Assembly: GCA_023231075.1 (NCBI GenBank)
Contig: JALNWC010000047.1
Coordinates: forward strand, 1-11,479
Direction: 5' to 3'
DNA length: 11,479 bases
Origin: Rhodoferax sp.
Lineage (GTDB): Bacteria > Pseudomonadota > Gammaproteobacteria > Burkholderiales > Burkholderiaceae_C
Every line of letters starts with the position of its first letter. Position 1 is the first letter of the stretch. A program made the position numbers and the translations under genes. Shown here one piece after another: positions 1 to 6,886 of the stretch. Under the pieces are notes generated by a model, which was not told the origin of the DNA, searched no databases, and saw only the letters and a program-made list of their open reading frames with translations.

Positions 1-116
1 CGCGCCCTGCGCCTGTGCAACCACCCCGCGCCAAGCAGGTCATTGCCGCGCCACCACGCAAGCAGCTGGCGAATGTCGGCGCGCTGGCCGCCGCCGGGGG
101 CTGGGAAACGTTTTAA
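1..116 (+). CDS. Methyl-accepting chemotaxis protein, C-terminal end (partial)
   Basis: The reading frame enters from the left (first full codon at base 3) and stops with TAA at 114-116. About 37 residues are visible: a Pro/Ala/Lys/Arg-rich linker ending in GWETF. A terminal (N/G)WETF pentapeptide on a flexible tail is the docking site for the methyltransferase CheR (and CheB) on chemoreceptors such as Tar and Tsr. A full-length receptor would be an inner-membrane protein signalling to CheA/CheW. The sensory and signalling domains lie outside the window, so the ligand cannot be guessed. The gene is convergent with the tRNA-Arg fragment that follows 36 bp later and marks the chromosomal side of the island junction. 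Confidence 0.78.
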   Translation, partial: RPAPVQPPRAKQVIAAPPRKQLANVGALAAAGGWETF

Positions 117-152
117 GGACCACAGAAAATAAATTAACATGTTATCGATACT

Positions 153-201
153 TGGTGCGGCTGGCGGGGATCGAACCCACGACCCTTGGCTTCGGAGGCC
201 A
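153..201 (-). tRNA. tRNA-Arg(CCG), 3' part only, disrupted by island insertion
   Basis: Read on the minus strand, the sequence gives the anticodon loop CTCCGAA (anticodon CCG), the 3' anticodon stem GCCAA, a T arm GTGGG-TTCGATC-CCCGC, the 3' acceptor strand CAGCCGC, discriminator A and an encoded CCA at 153-155. The 5' side breaks down within the anticodon stem: CTGGC is present where TTGGC would pair, and no D arm or 5' acceptor strand follows. This is therefore the displaced 3' half of the tRNA, as expected at one junction of an element integrated in the anticodon arm. The 5' half is not in the window. Confidence 0.82.
184..201. repeat. Left copy of tRNA-derived direct repeat (candidate att core)
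   Basis: The 18-bp block CCTTGGCTTCGGAGGCCA lies in the tRNA-Arg anticodon arm and is repeated exactly at 11357-11374 in the same orientation. Both copies are followed by GAATTG, with one extra A in the right copy. Tyrosine integrases commonly recombine in the anticodon or T arm of tRNA genes and leave such direct repeats at island borders. The integrase remnant starting 430 bp away supports this reading. Confidence 0.7.
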
Positions 202-240
202 GAATTGACACAATATAAATCAACAACTTAGACTAAACAA

Positions 241-541
241 CCACCAGCTGAAGCTGGTGGGTTTGGGTTGCGGACTGGAAGTCCTGATACGCGTCGCCTG
301 AACGACGCGTCCTTCTACGGTTCCGTCTTGAAATCATCGTTCGGGTTCGGCTCAAAATGATGCTCCAAATAGTTCTTGATCATCTCTTCAGTTATCTGCC
401 CTACCGTGGCACAAAAGTAGCCCGCGCCCAGATGAGTCGCCCCCCCCGTTACCGCTTCTTCAGATGCGGAAATTCTTCGAACAATTTACACCCCCAGCAC
501 CCTCATTTTCACTGCTGAAGCTGACCGGCTGGAAGCCGGTG
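241..541 (-). mobile_element. IS200/IS605-family element, internally deleted remnant
   Basis: About 300 bp is bounded by two end hairpins typical of IS200/IS605 elements: CCACCAGCT/AGCTGGTGG with a 2-nt loop at 241-260, and ACCGGCT/AGCCGGT with a 3-nt loop at 524-540. The interior encodes only the C-terminal part of a minus-strand TnpA. A full single-gene IS200 is about 700 bp, so more than half is missing. Such elements move as single strands and recognise the end hairpins, so a short derivative could in principle still be mobilised by a related intact TnpA elsewhere. Confidence 0.65.
315..491 (-). pseudogene. tnpA: IS200-type transposase TnpA, C-terminal fragment with frameshift
   Basis: Minus-strand translation gives LFEEFPHLKKR (453-485) and, in another frame, YFCATVGQITEEMIKNYLEH followed by an acidic tail DDFKTEP and stop TAG (315-317). 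Both are hallmarks of the Y1 (HUH) transposases of IS200/IS605 elements. The Tyr in IKNYLEH matches the catalytic tyrosine region. The N-terminal part with the HUH motif is absent. The two segments are out of frame across a C8 run (440-447), which fits a one-base loss plus a substitution. The gene cannot make an active transposase. Confidence 0.68.
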
Positions 542-578
542 GATTTAACCTTGTGATTGATATTAAACAATGGATTTA

Positions 579-598
579 TTGGCACAATTTTGGCACAC
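579..598. repeat. Short tandem motif TTGGCACA before the integrase
   Basis: TTGGCACA occurs at 579-586 and again at 590-597, about 10 bp apart (one helical turn), 30-50 bp upstream of the integrase start. Tyrosine integrases of islands often have small repeated arm-type sites near att and int, so these could be integrase or excisionase sites. The assignment rests only on position and spacing. Confidence 0.25.
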
Positions 599-627
599 TG
601 CTATGCAAATTCACTCCGCAGACAGCC

Positions 628-1270
628 ATGCCAACTATTCGAAAAAAAGGTGATCGCCAGTGGCACGTCCAGATTCGCAAATCTGGCTACCCGGTGCAAA
701 AAAACCAAGACCTTCACGACCCGCAGTGACGCAGAGAAGTGGGCGACCATCATTGAATCTGAGATGGAACGGGGCGTATTCGTATCACGAACTGAGGCAG
801 AAGGAACCCCGTTAAGTGAGGTCATTGACCGCTACCGGCGCGAGGTTTTGCCCTCCAAGCGCGGGGCGGCTTCGGACGAATCGCGCCTCAAGACGTTGGA
901 TGCCCACTTTGGCGTATATAAGCTGGCCAGCATCACATCCACCTCTGTGGCCAAGTTCCGCGACGAACGGCTGAAAGCCGTAGGCCCGCAATCAGTGATT
1001 CATGAGATTAACCTGCTCAACCGCGTATTGAAGGCGGCCACAATGGACTGGGGCATTGCGCTGCCAGGTGGCTTGCCCACGGCGCAAGTACGCAAGCCCA
1101 CAAAACCGCGTGGCCGTGACCGACGGGTGAGCCAGGACGAGCTGAATGCGATCTTGGAGCATAGTGAATCTGCAGAGCTGGCAACCATCATCGCGCTGGC
1201 CGTGGAAACCGCCATGCGACGCGGCGAGCTGGCCGCGCTAACCTGGGCCAATATTGACTTGAAAAAATGT
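628..1270 (+). pseudogene. Tyrosine-recombinase integrase, frameshifted and truncated
   Basis: The likely start is ATG 628, giving MPTIRKKGDRQWHVQIRKSG, the usual N-terminus of short island integrases. That frame is lost at a run of seven A (698-704). Removing one A restores KTKTFTTRSDAEKWA and a continuous protein through an N-terminal core-binding region to AMRRGELAALTWANID, whose Arg is the first residue of the catalytic R..HxxR..Y set. After NIDLKK (about 1270) the coding sequence stops at the 71-bp repeat, so HxxR and the nucleophilic Tyr are missing. No continuation is visible on the far side of the repeat pair, so a deletion accompanied the insertion. It probably integrated the island at the adjacent tRNA-Arg. 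The A7 change could be a sequencing error, but the truncation is clear. Confidence 0.8.
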
Positions 1271-1271
1271 A

Positions 1272-1342
1272 TTGGCAAACAAAATTTGCTCGACACCAAT
1301 TTCCGCCGCCATTTTTCAGCGGATTTACGCCGCCGTTAACAA
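1272..1342 (+). repeat. 71-bp inverted repeat, left copy
   Basis: This segment is the reverse complement of 7052-7122 with a single mismatch in 71 bp. It begins TTGGCAAACAAAATTTGC and ends CCGCCGTTAACAA. It breaks the integrase gene on its left and borders the defence block on its right. It contains GGCGGCG-type sub-repeats about 25 bp apart, like the repeated motifs in IS21-family ends. Its inner tip, read from the cargo side, is TGTTAAC. It may be a terminal piece of an insertion sequence or one end of the cargo element. Confidence 0.85.
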
Positions 1343-1514
1343 CTATTCCCACTCAGTTGTTTTTTGACTAAACAATCCATTTATTTTCATGGACATACAA
1401 AGAACGACACATGGGATGCCATGAAAAATACCATGCTCACCCATTTAGGCCCTTCAACTTTCCGAAACGTGGGCGCTTGACATGTGCCCCCGGCTGGTTG
1501 CCTTGGAATGAAAG

Positions 1515-2168
1515 CTAAAACAGAGCGGACTGTGGCTTTTGAACATAGTCTAAGCCCCTGGCTACGACCGGCCCGACTGGCTTACCTAGCAAAAGAAAGT
1601 CAGGGATGCCGAGTGGGGGCACAGTTTTGAGTGCGCCTTCCGCGTCCTCCTTGAGCTTTTCCCGCAACTCCATCAGGAGTCTGCCTAATACGTTCTGTCC
1701 TACCAGGGTGTCGCCGGCTTCATCTGCCAACTTGGCGCCCCAATAGTCGTCCTTGCGCGACTGCTCGACGATCGGCCGATCACGTGTGGCGAGCAGCAGC
1801 CGACCGAACTCTTCGTAGTTCTGCGCGAGCTTCACGCGGAGGCACCAGCGCATTACCTTGTACCGAACATTGTCCCAGTCAGGCCTTGAGTCCTTGCGAT
1901 GTGGCTTACTCTTCATCTTGGCGGTCATCGGGCTGTGCTGCCCGATGATTTCCCGCTGGACTTCTGGCATGTGGGGGAAACGGCAGGCCTGATATAGGGC
2001 CTCCGTCGTCAGGATGCGAACGCCGTTGATCTGCAATGGGTAGCCTGAGGCCATGTTCGACAGGCCACCGAAGTCCTCCTTCGTCTTGTAGACGATCACT
2101 GCCTCGCCGCGAACGTAGGTCCGCAGGAGGCTGTTCTCAGGCTGATCGATGCTAGAGCGTGAGGTCAT
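1515..2168 (-). CDS. NADAR-domain protein (YbiA/RibX-like N-glycosidase fold)
   Basis: The NADAR domain fills most of this 217-residue cytoplasmic protein. Visible motifs are GGLSNMASGYPL (residues 34-45), TTEALYQACRFP (54-65), IVEQSRKDDYWGA (133-145) and VGQNVLGRLLMELR (156-169). NADAR proteins cleave N-glycosidic bonds in ADP-ribose-like or riboflavin-pathway compounds, and some reverse guanine ADP-ribosylation of DNA as DarT1-associated antitoxins. ATG 2168 is preferred over an upstream ATG at 2252: GAGGAA lies about 9 bp before it, the upstream start would lie deep inside the preceding gene, and the domain begins only near residue 20. The gene overlaps the 3' end of the phosphoribosyltransferase-like gene by 17 bp, so the pair is probably translationally coupled. 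The specific substrate is unknown. No DarT toxin is visible nearby. The 172 bp between this gene and the left repeat show no gene or clear terminator. Confidence 0.85.
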   Translation of the reverse strand: MTSRSSIDQPENSLLRTYVRGEAVIVYKTKEDFGGLSNMASGYPLQINGVRILTTEALYQACRFPHMPEVQREIIGQHSPMTAKMKSKPHRKDSRPDWDNVRYKVMRWCLRVKLAQNYEEFGRLLLATRDRPIVEQSRKDDYWGAKLADEAGDTLVGQNVLGRLLMELREKLKEDAEGALKTVPPLGIPDFLLLGKPVGPVVARGLDYVQKPQSALF

Positions 2169-3192
2169 CGAAGATGTTCCTCGCGGAAGAATAGCCCTCA
2201 CGTTGTAGCAGCGGATACCAGTGCAGGGCGCCCGAGGTTGCCTCCGGGTCACCCCACCACATCGCTAGAGGGCAGTTGTTCGGGCAGTTCCGATACGTGG
2301 CGATCATGGAGCCGAAGCCCACACCGAAAGGACTGAAGCCGAGCGGGCGGATGGATGGTTTCGGGTTCTCGCTCATGGCCCTGATCTTGGCGCCGGCGAT
2401 GAAGAACTCACTTTCCAAGACTTGGCGGCCCGCCTCCGAGGAGAACGGCTGGATGGCTGCCGCACTCGGCTGTCGCGGCTCGAAGGGAAACTTCGACGGC
2501 AGAGCCATGTAGGCCTGAACCTCGGCCACGTTCGGGGCAGCCGTGGGCCAGAGCACTCCCGAGCTGTTCTTGTACCACTTACGGTTCTCAATCTCGAGGG
2601 CGCGCCAATATTTGACGGCGATCTTCTTTCCCGACTGCGCAACTACGCTCTTGAGCCTCTTATCAACCAAGTACGAGCCCCCCGAGTGAAGGGCAGCAAC
2701 GATGACATGGACCGTGGCCGACTGCGGGGCTTTGTTGGCGATCCATTGCTCAAGATCGTTGCCCACGCGGTTGCCGCTGAACATCACGTCGTCGAGGTAG
2801 ATGAAGTCGCCACCCTCCTCTCCGCAGTCACCCAGGTCGAGGCCACATTCGTCGTCGAGGCATTTCGAGAAGAGCTTCAGCATCTCCTTCTGACTCTGCC
2901 CGTTCTGCTGGATGCTCAAGAAGTTCGCAGACGACCAGTACTCGGCAGGGTCGGCACCGGCCAGTTTCTCGTTGGTCACGAGGGCGCGGAGGAAGTCCTT
3001 CACGTTTTTTCGCGTGAAGAAGGTCTGTTTGATGACGTGCTCAAACTCGCGAAGGAACGGCAACTGCTGGGCGGGCGTGAACTGATGAAGCCAACGGTCG
3101 ACGTGCTCCGGCGTCGGTTCTGGAAGGTCCCCTTTTCGATAGGTCTTGATCTCGTTTGCAACGGAATCGAGAAGGTCATTACGTTCACTCAT
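2152..3192 (-). CDS. Phosphoribosyltransferase-like protein, conflict-system type
   Basis: The protein has 346 residues. The central motif FIYLDDVMFSGNRV (130-143) matches the PRPP-binding loop of type I phosphoribosyltransferases (hydrophobic strand, two acidic residues, then Ser/Thr-Gly). A helical N-terminal region (about 1-110) precedes it. The C-terminal IATYRNCPNNCPLAMWWG (297-314) resembles the conserved NCPNN-type tail of PRTase-like proteins found in bacterial conflict loci. The start ATG 3190-3192 has a GGGGGA ribosome site 4 bp upstream. A gap of 97 bp containing a hairpin separates it from the ATPase gene, and its 3' end overlaps the NADAR gene. The PRTase fold may transfer or remove a base or nucleotide; substrate and cellular target cannot be read from the sequence. 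Being joined to NADAR suggests linked chemistry on ribosyl-nucleotides or NAD, which is inference. Confidence 0.72.
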   Translation of the reverse strand: MSERNDLLDSVANEIKTYRKGDLPEPTPEHVDRWLHQFTPAQQLPFLREFEHVIKQTFFTRKNVKDFLRALVTNEKLAGADPAEYWSSANFLSIQQNGQSQKEMLKLFSKCLDDECGLDLGDCGEEGGDFIYLDDVMFSGNRVGNDLEQWIANKAPQSATVHVIVAALHSGGSYLVDKRLKSVVAQSGKKIAVKYWRALEIENRKWYKNSSGVLWPTAAPNVAEVQAYMALPSKFPFEPRQPSAAAIQPFSSEAGRQVLESEFFIAGAKIRAMSENPKPSIRPLGFSPFGVGFGSMIATYRNCPNNCPLAMWWGDPEATSGALHWYPLLQREGYSSARNIFDDLTL

Positions 3193-3233
3193 TTATCCCC
3201 CTGTAATCAACTACCAGACGCTGCGTCATTCCT

Positions 3234-3257
3234 GCCAATGCCTTAAAAGGCAATGGC
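3234..3257. repeat. Hairpin between ATPase and PRTase-like genes
   Basis: Arms GCCAATGCCTT and AAGGCAATGGC (11 bp, one mismatch) flank a 2-nt AA spacer in the 97-bp gap. It sits 33 bp past the ATPase stop on the transcribed strand and 42 bp before the PRTase-like start. No U-run follows, so it is a weak candidate for an intrinsic terminator. It could instead stabilise mRNA ends or be a protein-binding dyad that sets different expression of the two modules. Confidence 0.5.
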
Positions 3258-3289
3258 AAAGGAAATACCCCCCATGACTCCACTCACTA

Positions 3290-5086
3290 TTACCAAGCCT
3301 TCATTTTGAAGAGTCGCCCTTGCTCTCCCTCATCGTGTAATGTGATCACAACCTCATCAGATGAAAACACCGGCTCATCATCAGCGGCACGCGCAGGCAA
3401 ATCCGAATCGATGAGCGTAATAATCGGCTGCAATCCCAGTTCGGCATACCGACGAATGACCGTCAGCAGATTCTCCTTCTTGCGATCATCCAAGGACTCA
3501 AACACGCCGTCGTGGTAAGCGAAGCGCGGGAACTTGTCATCCAAGTGGGCTCGCAGGATAGCCAAGTCAAAGGCGATGCACAGCAATTTCCTGTACGTGT
3601 GCCCAAGGTCGGCGCTGGTTGCGTTGCCTGACTCGTCAAGAATTTCCGCCCTGAACTCCAGGTGCCCCGCCTGGTTCGGCGATACGCTCAGCAGCGCCTT
3701 GCGGTCGATCACCTCTTCGACAATCTCGCTGAAAAATACGCGGATTGCCGAGAACAAGCTGTTCTGATCAGAGTTTTGCTTTTCGACATCCGCCTCGATC
3801 TGGGTCTGTAGATGTCCACGCTCTTCGGTCAACGCCCTGATCCCGGTTCGCAGCTCCTGCAGACGATGCAGGAAGCCACGTTGACGCTCCAGCGAAGTAA
3901 TGTCGGCACGCAGCGTCACCATCTCGTCCGAGACCTGCTTGTATTTGCCAAAGATATCGGTTTCGCTCAGGAATGAAAGCATCTCCGAGCGCTTTTTGCC
4001 CAAGGTATTCAGTTCTGCATTGATGCATTTAAGCTCAGCTTCGACCTCTGCGCGTTCTTCTTGCAGATAGCCGCGGCGCTCATCGGTAATCGCCCGATTG
4101 AAGGCAATCAACTGTTGGAAGTCCTTCTTGATCTGCCCTTTGAACAGGACGCCAGCCTCCTCGAACAGGCGCTGCGCCTCGTCAGGGTTGAAGAGAATCT
4201 GATCTTCCTCCAGCGAAGTGATGATCTTCTTCTTGTTCTGGTTGAGCGAGTAGCGTTCAGCATTGAGCGACGCTATGCGTTCGTCGATGTTATCGACCAA
4301 CTGCTTGGTGCTGTCCTTGTCCTGGGCGCGGAAATCGAAGGCGTCGAGCAGTTTCTGCTTCTTCTCTGCCTCTTTCTGCTTGAGCAACAGGATGCCCTCA
4401 ATCTTGCTGATGTCCTCAATGGACCCGCCCAGTTCGTTCTTGATGGTCTGCGCGGTGGCCTGCTTCTCAGCGAGCTGTTCTTCCTTCTCGTAGTGCTGCG
4501 CCACGAGCTGAGCGTCAAAGCCGAGAACGTGAGCCAGAAAAGGCTTCCAATCCGAATGCGCAGCCGCAAACTTGCGCAGATGAAACACGTCGCGGAAATC
4601 GTCCTGGGAGCGCAGCAGGTAACCCAAGCCTTTGCGGTACGCCCAAGGCTTGAGTGCGCGCCAGTCAAGCAATCCATCCAACAGGTCACGCGCCCGCTCG
4701 AAGGGCATGTCCTGGTGATCCCACTCCGCCAGCGGTAACGCAGACAAGTCCTGATGCCCGGCCTCGTGGCGCTTGAAGCTAATCTTGGTGGCTTCTTCCA
4801 CGCCACGTCGGATCGTCACGAACGAAGCATCTTTCAGCTCGATCTCCAGGAAGAATATGAAGTCCTGGAATAGTTCGGCATGCTTGAAAAGAAAGAACTT
4901 GGGATCGCGCTTGGCAAGGAAGCCGAAGTCGAGCAAGCGCCCAAGCGTGGTCTTACCGAGGTTGTGAGTGTCCTTGTTTCGGTTCTCTGGCAGGTGGATT
5001 TCAGCCATGACGACGTTCAGGCCCTGGACGAACTCCACGGGCTCGAACAAGTCAGGTTTGCTGGAATAAAGTCTAGATAGCTTCAT
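3290..5086 (-). CDS. ABC-3C system ATPase, SMC/Rad50-like with DUF2326 C-terminus
   Basis: From ATG 5086 this encodes 598 residues. The N-terminal nucleotide-binding lobe carries a Walker A of the form DTHNLGKTTL (39-48), without the usual leading Gly, as is common in the DUF2326/YydD-like group. A long charged, coiled-coil-like region runs from about 195 to 440. The C-terminal lobe has HTYRKLLCIAFDLAIL (496-511) where the ABC signature helix sits and FPRFAYHDGVFE (519-530) as Walker B. This is the architecture of the ATPase of predicted ABC three-component conflict systems, in which ATP-driven sensing of nucleic acid is thought to activate a partnered effector. An upstream in-frame ATG at 5110 lies inside the middle-component gene and adds unconserved residues; 5086 has a GGGG element about 6 bp upstream. 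It overlaps the middle-component stop by 14 bp. Confidence 0.85.
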   Translation of the reverse strand: MKLSRLYSSKPDLFEPVEFVQGLNVVMAEIHLPENRNKDTHNLGKTTLGRLLDFGFLAKRDPKFFLFKHAELFQDFIFFLEIELKDASFVTIRRGVEEATKISFKRHEAGHQDLSALPLAEWDHQDMPFERARDLLDGLLDWRALKPWAYRKGLGYLLRSQDDFRDVFHLRKFAAAHSDWKPFLAHVLGFDAQLVAQHYEKEEQLAEKQATAQTIKNELGGSIEDISKIEGILLLKQKEAEKKQKLLDAFDFRAQDKDSTKQLVDNIDERIASLNAERYSLNQNKKKIITSLEEDQILFNPDEAQRLFEEAGVLFKGQIKKDFQQLIAFNRAITDERRGYLQEERAEVEAELKCINAELNTLGKKRSEMLSFLSETDIFGKYKQVSDEMVTLRADITSLERQRGFLHRLQELRTGIRALTEERGHLQTQIEADVEKQNSDQNSLFSAIRVFFSEIVEEVIDRKALLSVSPNQAGHLEFRAEILDESGNATSADLGHTYRKLLCIAFDLAILRAHLDDKFPRFAYHDGVFESLDDRKKENLLTVIRRYAELGLQPIITLIDSDLPARAADDEPVFSSDEVVITLHDEGEQGRLFKMKAW

Positions 5087-5321
5087 TTGGCCCCATGTAC
5101 TCCACGGCATCAGTCTTGGGGCGATACTCGATCAGGCCCATGAGATACAGAAAGTTCAGCGCAGGCAAGAACAACACGTCCCCGCCGACGACACTTTTTT
5201 TCGCAAACTTGCGCAGCACGTCGTACTCATCCAGTCGCCGGGCCTTCAGACGACCCAGCAGCAGCAACGAGACGTTGATGACCGTGCGATCAGGATGAGA
5301 GTGTTTGGTCGGACGCAGCAT
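5073..5321 (-). CDS. ABC-3C system middle component (small winged-helix-like)
   Basis: A small protein of 82 residues. Its core pattern PDRTVINVSLLLLGRLKARR, followed by YDVLRKF and then FLPALNFLYLMGLIEY, matches the small middle components of ABC three-component systems, probably the MC6 type. These are predicted to link the ATPase to the effector protein. A very good ribosome site (GGAGGTG, 6 bp before ATG 5321) supports the start even though it lies 32 bp inside the upstream gene. The stop overlaps the ATPase start by 14 bp. Both overlaps indicate coupled translation and fixed stoichiometry. The subtype number is recalled from family descriptions and not tested. Confidence 0.78.
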   Translation of the reverse strand: MLRPTKHSHPDRTVINVSLLLLGRLKARRLDEYDVLRKFAKKSVVGGDVLFLPALNFLYLMGLIEYRPKTDAVEYMGPNEAI

Positions 5322-6270
5322 CGCCCACCTCCCCCATATCGCAGTTCCAGTACATGTAGAACAGCACGGCGCGCGTCAAGCGCTTGTGGGCGTGCTGTCG
5401 CAAGACAGGATCGCGGTTGAATAACAGGTCTACCAGATACTCCATGACCTCGTCGAAGGTCTGGTAGTCCTTACGCTTGGCGATGATCTTGAGCTGGAAC
5501 TCATCGACCACCGACTCGTACATGCGCAACAGGTCGAGGTTTTCAGGCGCCGCCAGGAATGCCCTAATCTGAGCGGTCTCCTTCAGGTACTTCCGGCGCT
5601 GCGCCTTGGCGTACTCGACACTCATGTTGTTGAGTGCGTTCTTTTGCTCGTAGGTCACCCGCGCAGTCGGAGGATCGTCAAGCAGTGCGACCACACCATC
5701 TTTCTGTCGGGCCAGTGCTTGCACTACTTCGGCCAGGTCATCGGGGCTGACGATCAACGGCGAATCGACCGGATCGAGGTCTGCTTCCCTTGCAACCTCC
5801 GGGAAGCGCTTCAGCCAGATATCGAGTTGCTCCAGTCCGCAGAGGTAGATCGACGAGGCGGGAATGCCACACTGAGACGCGATGTAATCGCGTATCTCCG
5901 TTTCGGCATTTCCCGCCAGACGCCGGTTGGCGAACAGCATGTAATGATCGAGCTGCTTAGCTTCGCGCAGTTTCTGGACGCGGGGAATCTCTTTGCCCAG
6001 TACGGTGTTCGCGGCCGTCGTGCTGAAGAAGTCGGATTCGGAAAAGTTACGGTTATAGCCGTTGGTGTGCTTGGCCTGGACGATGGTTGTACCGACCCAC
6101 GGTGCCGTCTTGCTCGGGTGCAGCTCCGCCGTTCCCATGAACTTCGCATCGCGTCCACCATCGGGCCCTTTTGCGAAGCCTTGTACGGAAACCCCAAGCA
6201 ACCGCTGGCACAAAAGAACGATCAGGGTCTCAAACTGACCATCGCTCATGTCTTCGTATGCGAATTTCAT
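5290..6270 (-). CDS. ABC-3C effector: PD-(D/E)XK nuclease fused to ABC-3C C-terminal domain
   Basis: The protein has 326 residues in two parts. Residues about 1-160 look like a restriction-endonuclease fold: FETLIVLLCQRLLG helix with E14, then GPDGGRD (35-41) and IVQAKH (63-68), giving the D...(Q)xK catalytic set of Mrr-like nucleases, followed by a strand YMLFANRRL. Residues about 205-326 resemble the ABC-3C C-terminal domain, ending with VLFYMYWNCDMGE (302-314); the MY-NCD-G signature is typical. The gene lies directly upstream of and overlaps the middle component, as expected for the effector component. Likely role: DNA cleavage when the ATPase detects invading or damaged DNA (inference from the family). 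The start ATG 6270 has an AGGA-type site about 12 bp upstream. It begins 21 bp after the recombinase stop. Confidence 0.8.
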   Translation of the reverse strand: MKFAYEDMSDGQFETLIVLLCQRLLGVSVQGFAKGPDGGRDAKFMGTAELHPSKTAPWVGTTIVQAKHTNGYNRNFSESDFFSTTAANTVLGKEIPRVQKLREAKQLDHYMLFANRRLAGNAETEIRDYIASQCGIPASSIYLCGLEQLDIWLKRFPEVAREADLDPVDSPLIVSPDDLAEVVQALARQKDGVVALLDDPPTARVTYEQKNALNNMSVEYAKAQRRKYLKETAQIRAFLAAPENLDLLRMYESVVDEFQLKIIAKRKDYQTFDEVMEYLVDLLFNRDPVLRQHAHKRLTRAVLFYMYWNCDMGEVGDAASDQTLSS

Positions 6271-6291
6271 TGGGCTCCCATTTCCTCTCTG

Positions 6292-6855
6292 CTAGCTAAC
6301 ACCGCAGTGCTTGTAGATCGTCGTTCGCGACACCCCGTAGTCGCGCGCCAACTCAGTGACGCTGGTCTTCGGATCACTCAGGAGCGTCTTAATATACCTG
6401 ATCTGCTTGGCGTCCAACTTGGGCTTCCTGCCGCCTACGCGACCACGCGCACGTGCGGCGGTAAGACCGGCCTTGGTACGCTCCCGGATCAGATTTCGCT
6501 CAAATTCAGCCAGCGCAGCGAAGAGATGAAACATCAACTTGCCTGATGCGTTCGTTGTTTCGATCTTCTCTGTCAGCGACTCAAAGCCAACACCCCTCTC
6601 AACCAACTCGGTGACGATGCGAACGAGGTCAGGCAGGCTTCGTCCAAGCCGATCCAGTCGCCAAACGACGAGGGTGTCGCCCTCGCGCAAGTCGGCCAAG
6701 CACTCCTCCAACTGCGGGCGGGCCACACCAGACTTGCCACTAGCGGTGTCCTGATAGACGCGATGACACCCTGCTCGCTGCAAAGCGTCCGCCTGCAGTG
6801 CGGTCGTTTGATCATCGGTCGATAGGCGGGCATAGCCCAAACGCAACTTTCCCAT
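6292..6855 (-). CDS. Serine recombinase, resolvase/invertase family
   Basis: The 187-residue length is typical of small resolvases and invertases. The N-terminus LGYARLSTDDQ holds the nucleophilic Ser (S12). VVWRLDRLGRSLPDLV (63-78) carries the conserved arginines. FHLFAALAEFERNLIRERT forms the start of the E helix, and a C-terminal helix-turn-helix ends in YGVSRTTIYKHCG (173-185). Such enzymes resolve transposon cointegrates or invert DNA. A divergent Tn3 transposase remnant lies to the right at 7780-8235, and tnpR divergent from tnpA is a standard Tn3 layout, so this may be the Tn3 resolvase. An invertase acting on the flanking 71-bp repeats is a less supported alternative. The ribosome site is weak. 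The ATPase-system genes follow co-directionally after 21 bp, so this gene may head their operon. Confidence 0.9.
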   Translation of the reverse strand: MGKLRLGYARLSTDDQTTALQADALQRAGCHRVYQDTASGKSGVARPQLEECLADLREGDTLVVWRLDRLGRSLPDLVRIVTELVERGVGFESLTEKIETTNASGKLMFHLFAALAEFERNLIRERTKAGLTAARARGRVGGRKPKLDAKQIRYIKTLLSDPKTSVTELARDYGVSRTTIYKHCGVS

Positions 6856-6886
6856 ACGTTTTCACACCATAGAAAAGTGAACGAGA

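Noticed and set aside
1272..1342. Integron attC site, because of GTTAAC next to a structured repeat
   Set aside because: GTTAACA does not fit the GTTRRRY core, the two copies are inverted rather than direct, and no integron integrase or cassette array is visible.
2422..3246. Long plus-strand open frame (274 codons) opposite the PRTase-like gene
   Set aside because: It is antisense to a gene with recognisable motifs, has no known domain pattern and no ribosome site. High GC leaves such shadow frames open.
4061..4738. Plus-strand open frame of 225 codons, Leu-rich, opposite the ATPase
   Set aside because: It is the mirror of the ATPase coiled-coil codons (Glu/Gln/Lys read in reverse as Leu/Phe/Val), not a membrane protein.
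5644..6546. Plus-strand open frame of 300 codons across the nuclease and recombinase genes
   Set aside because: Antisense to two well-supported genes and spanning their junction; no family motif.
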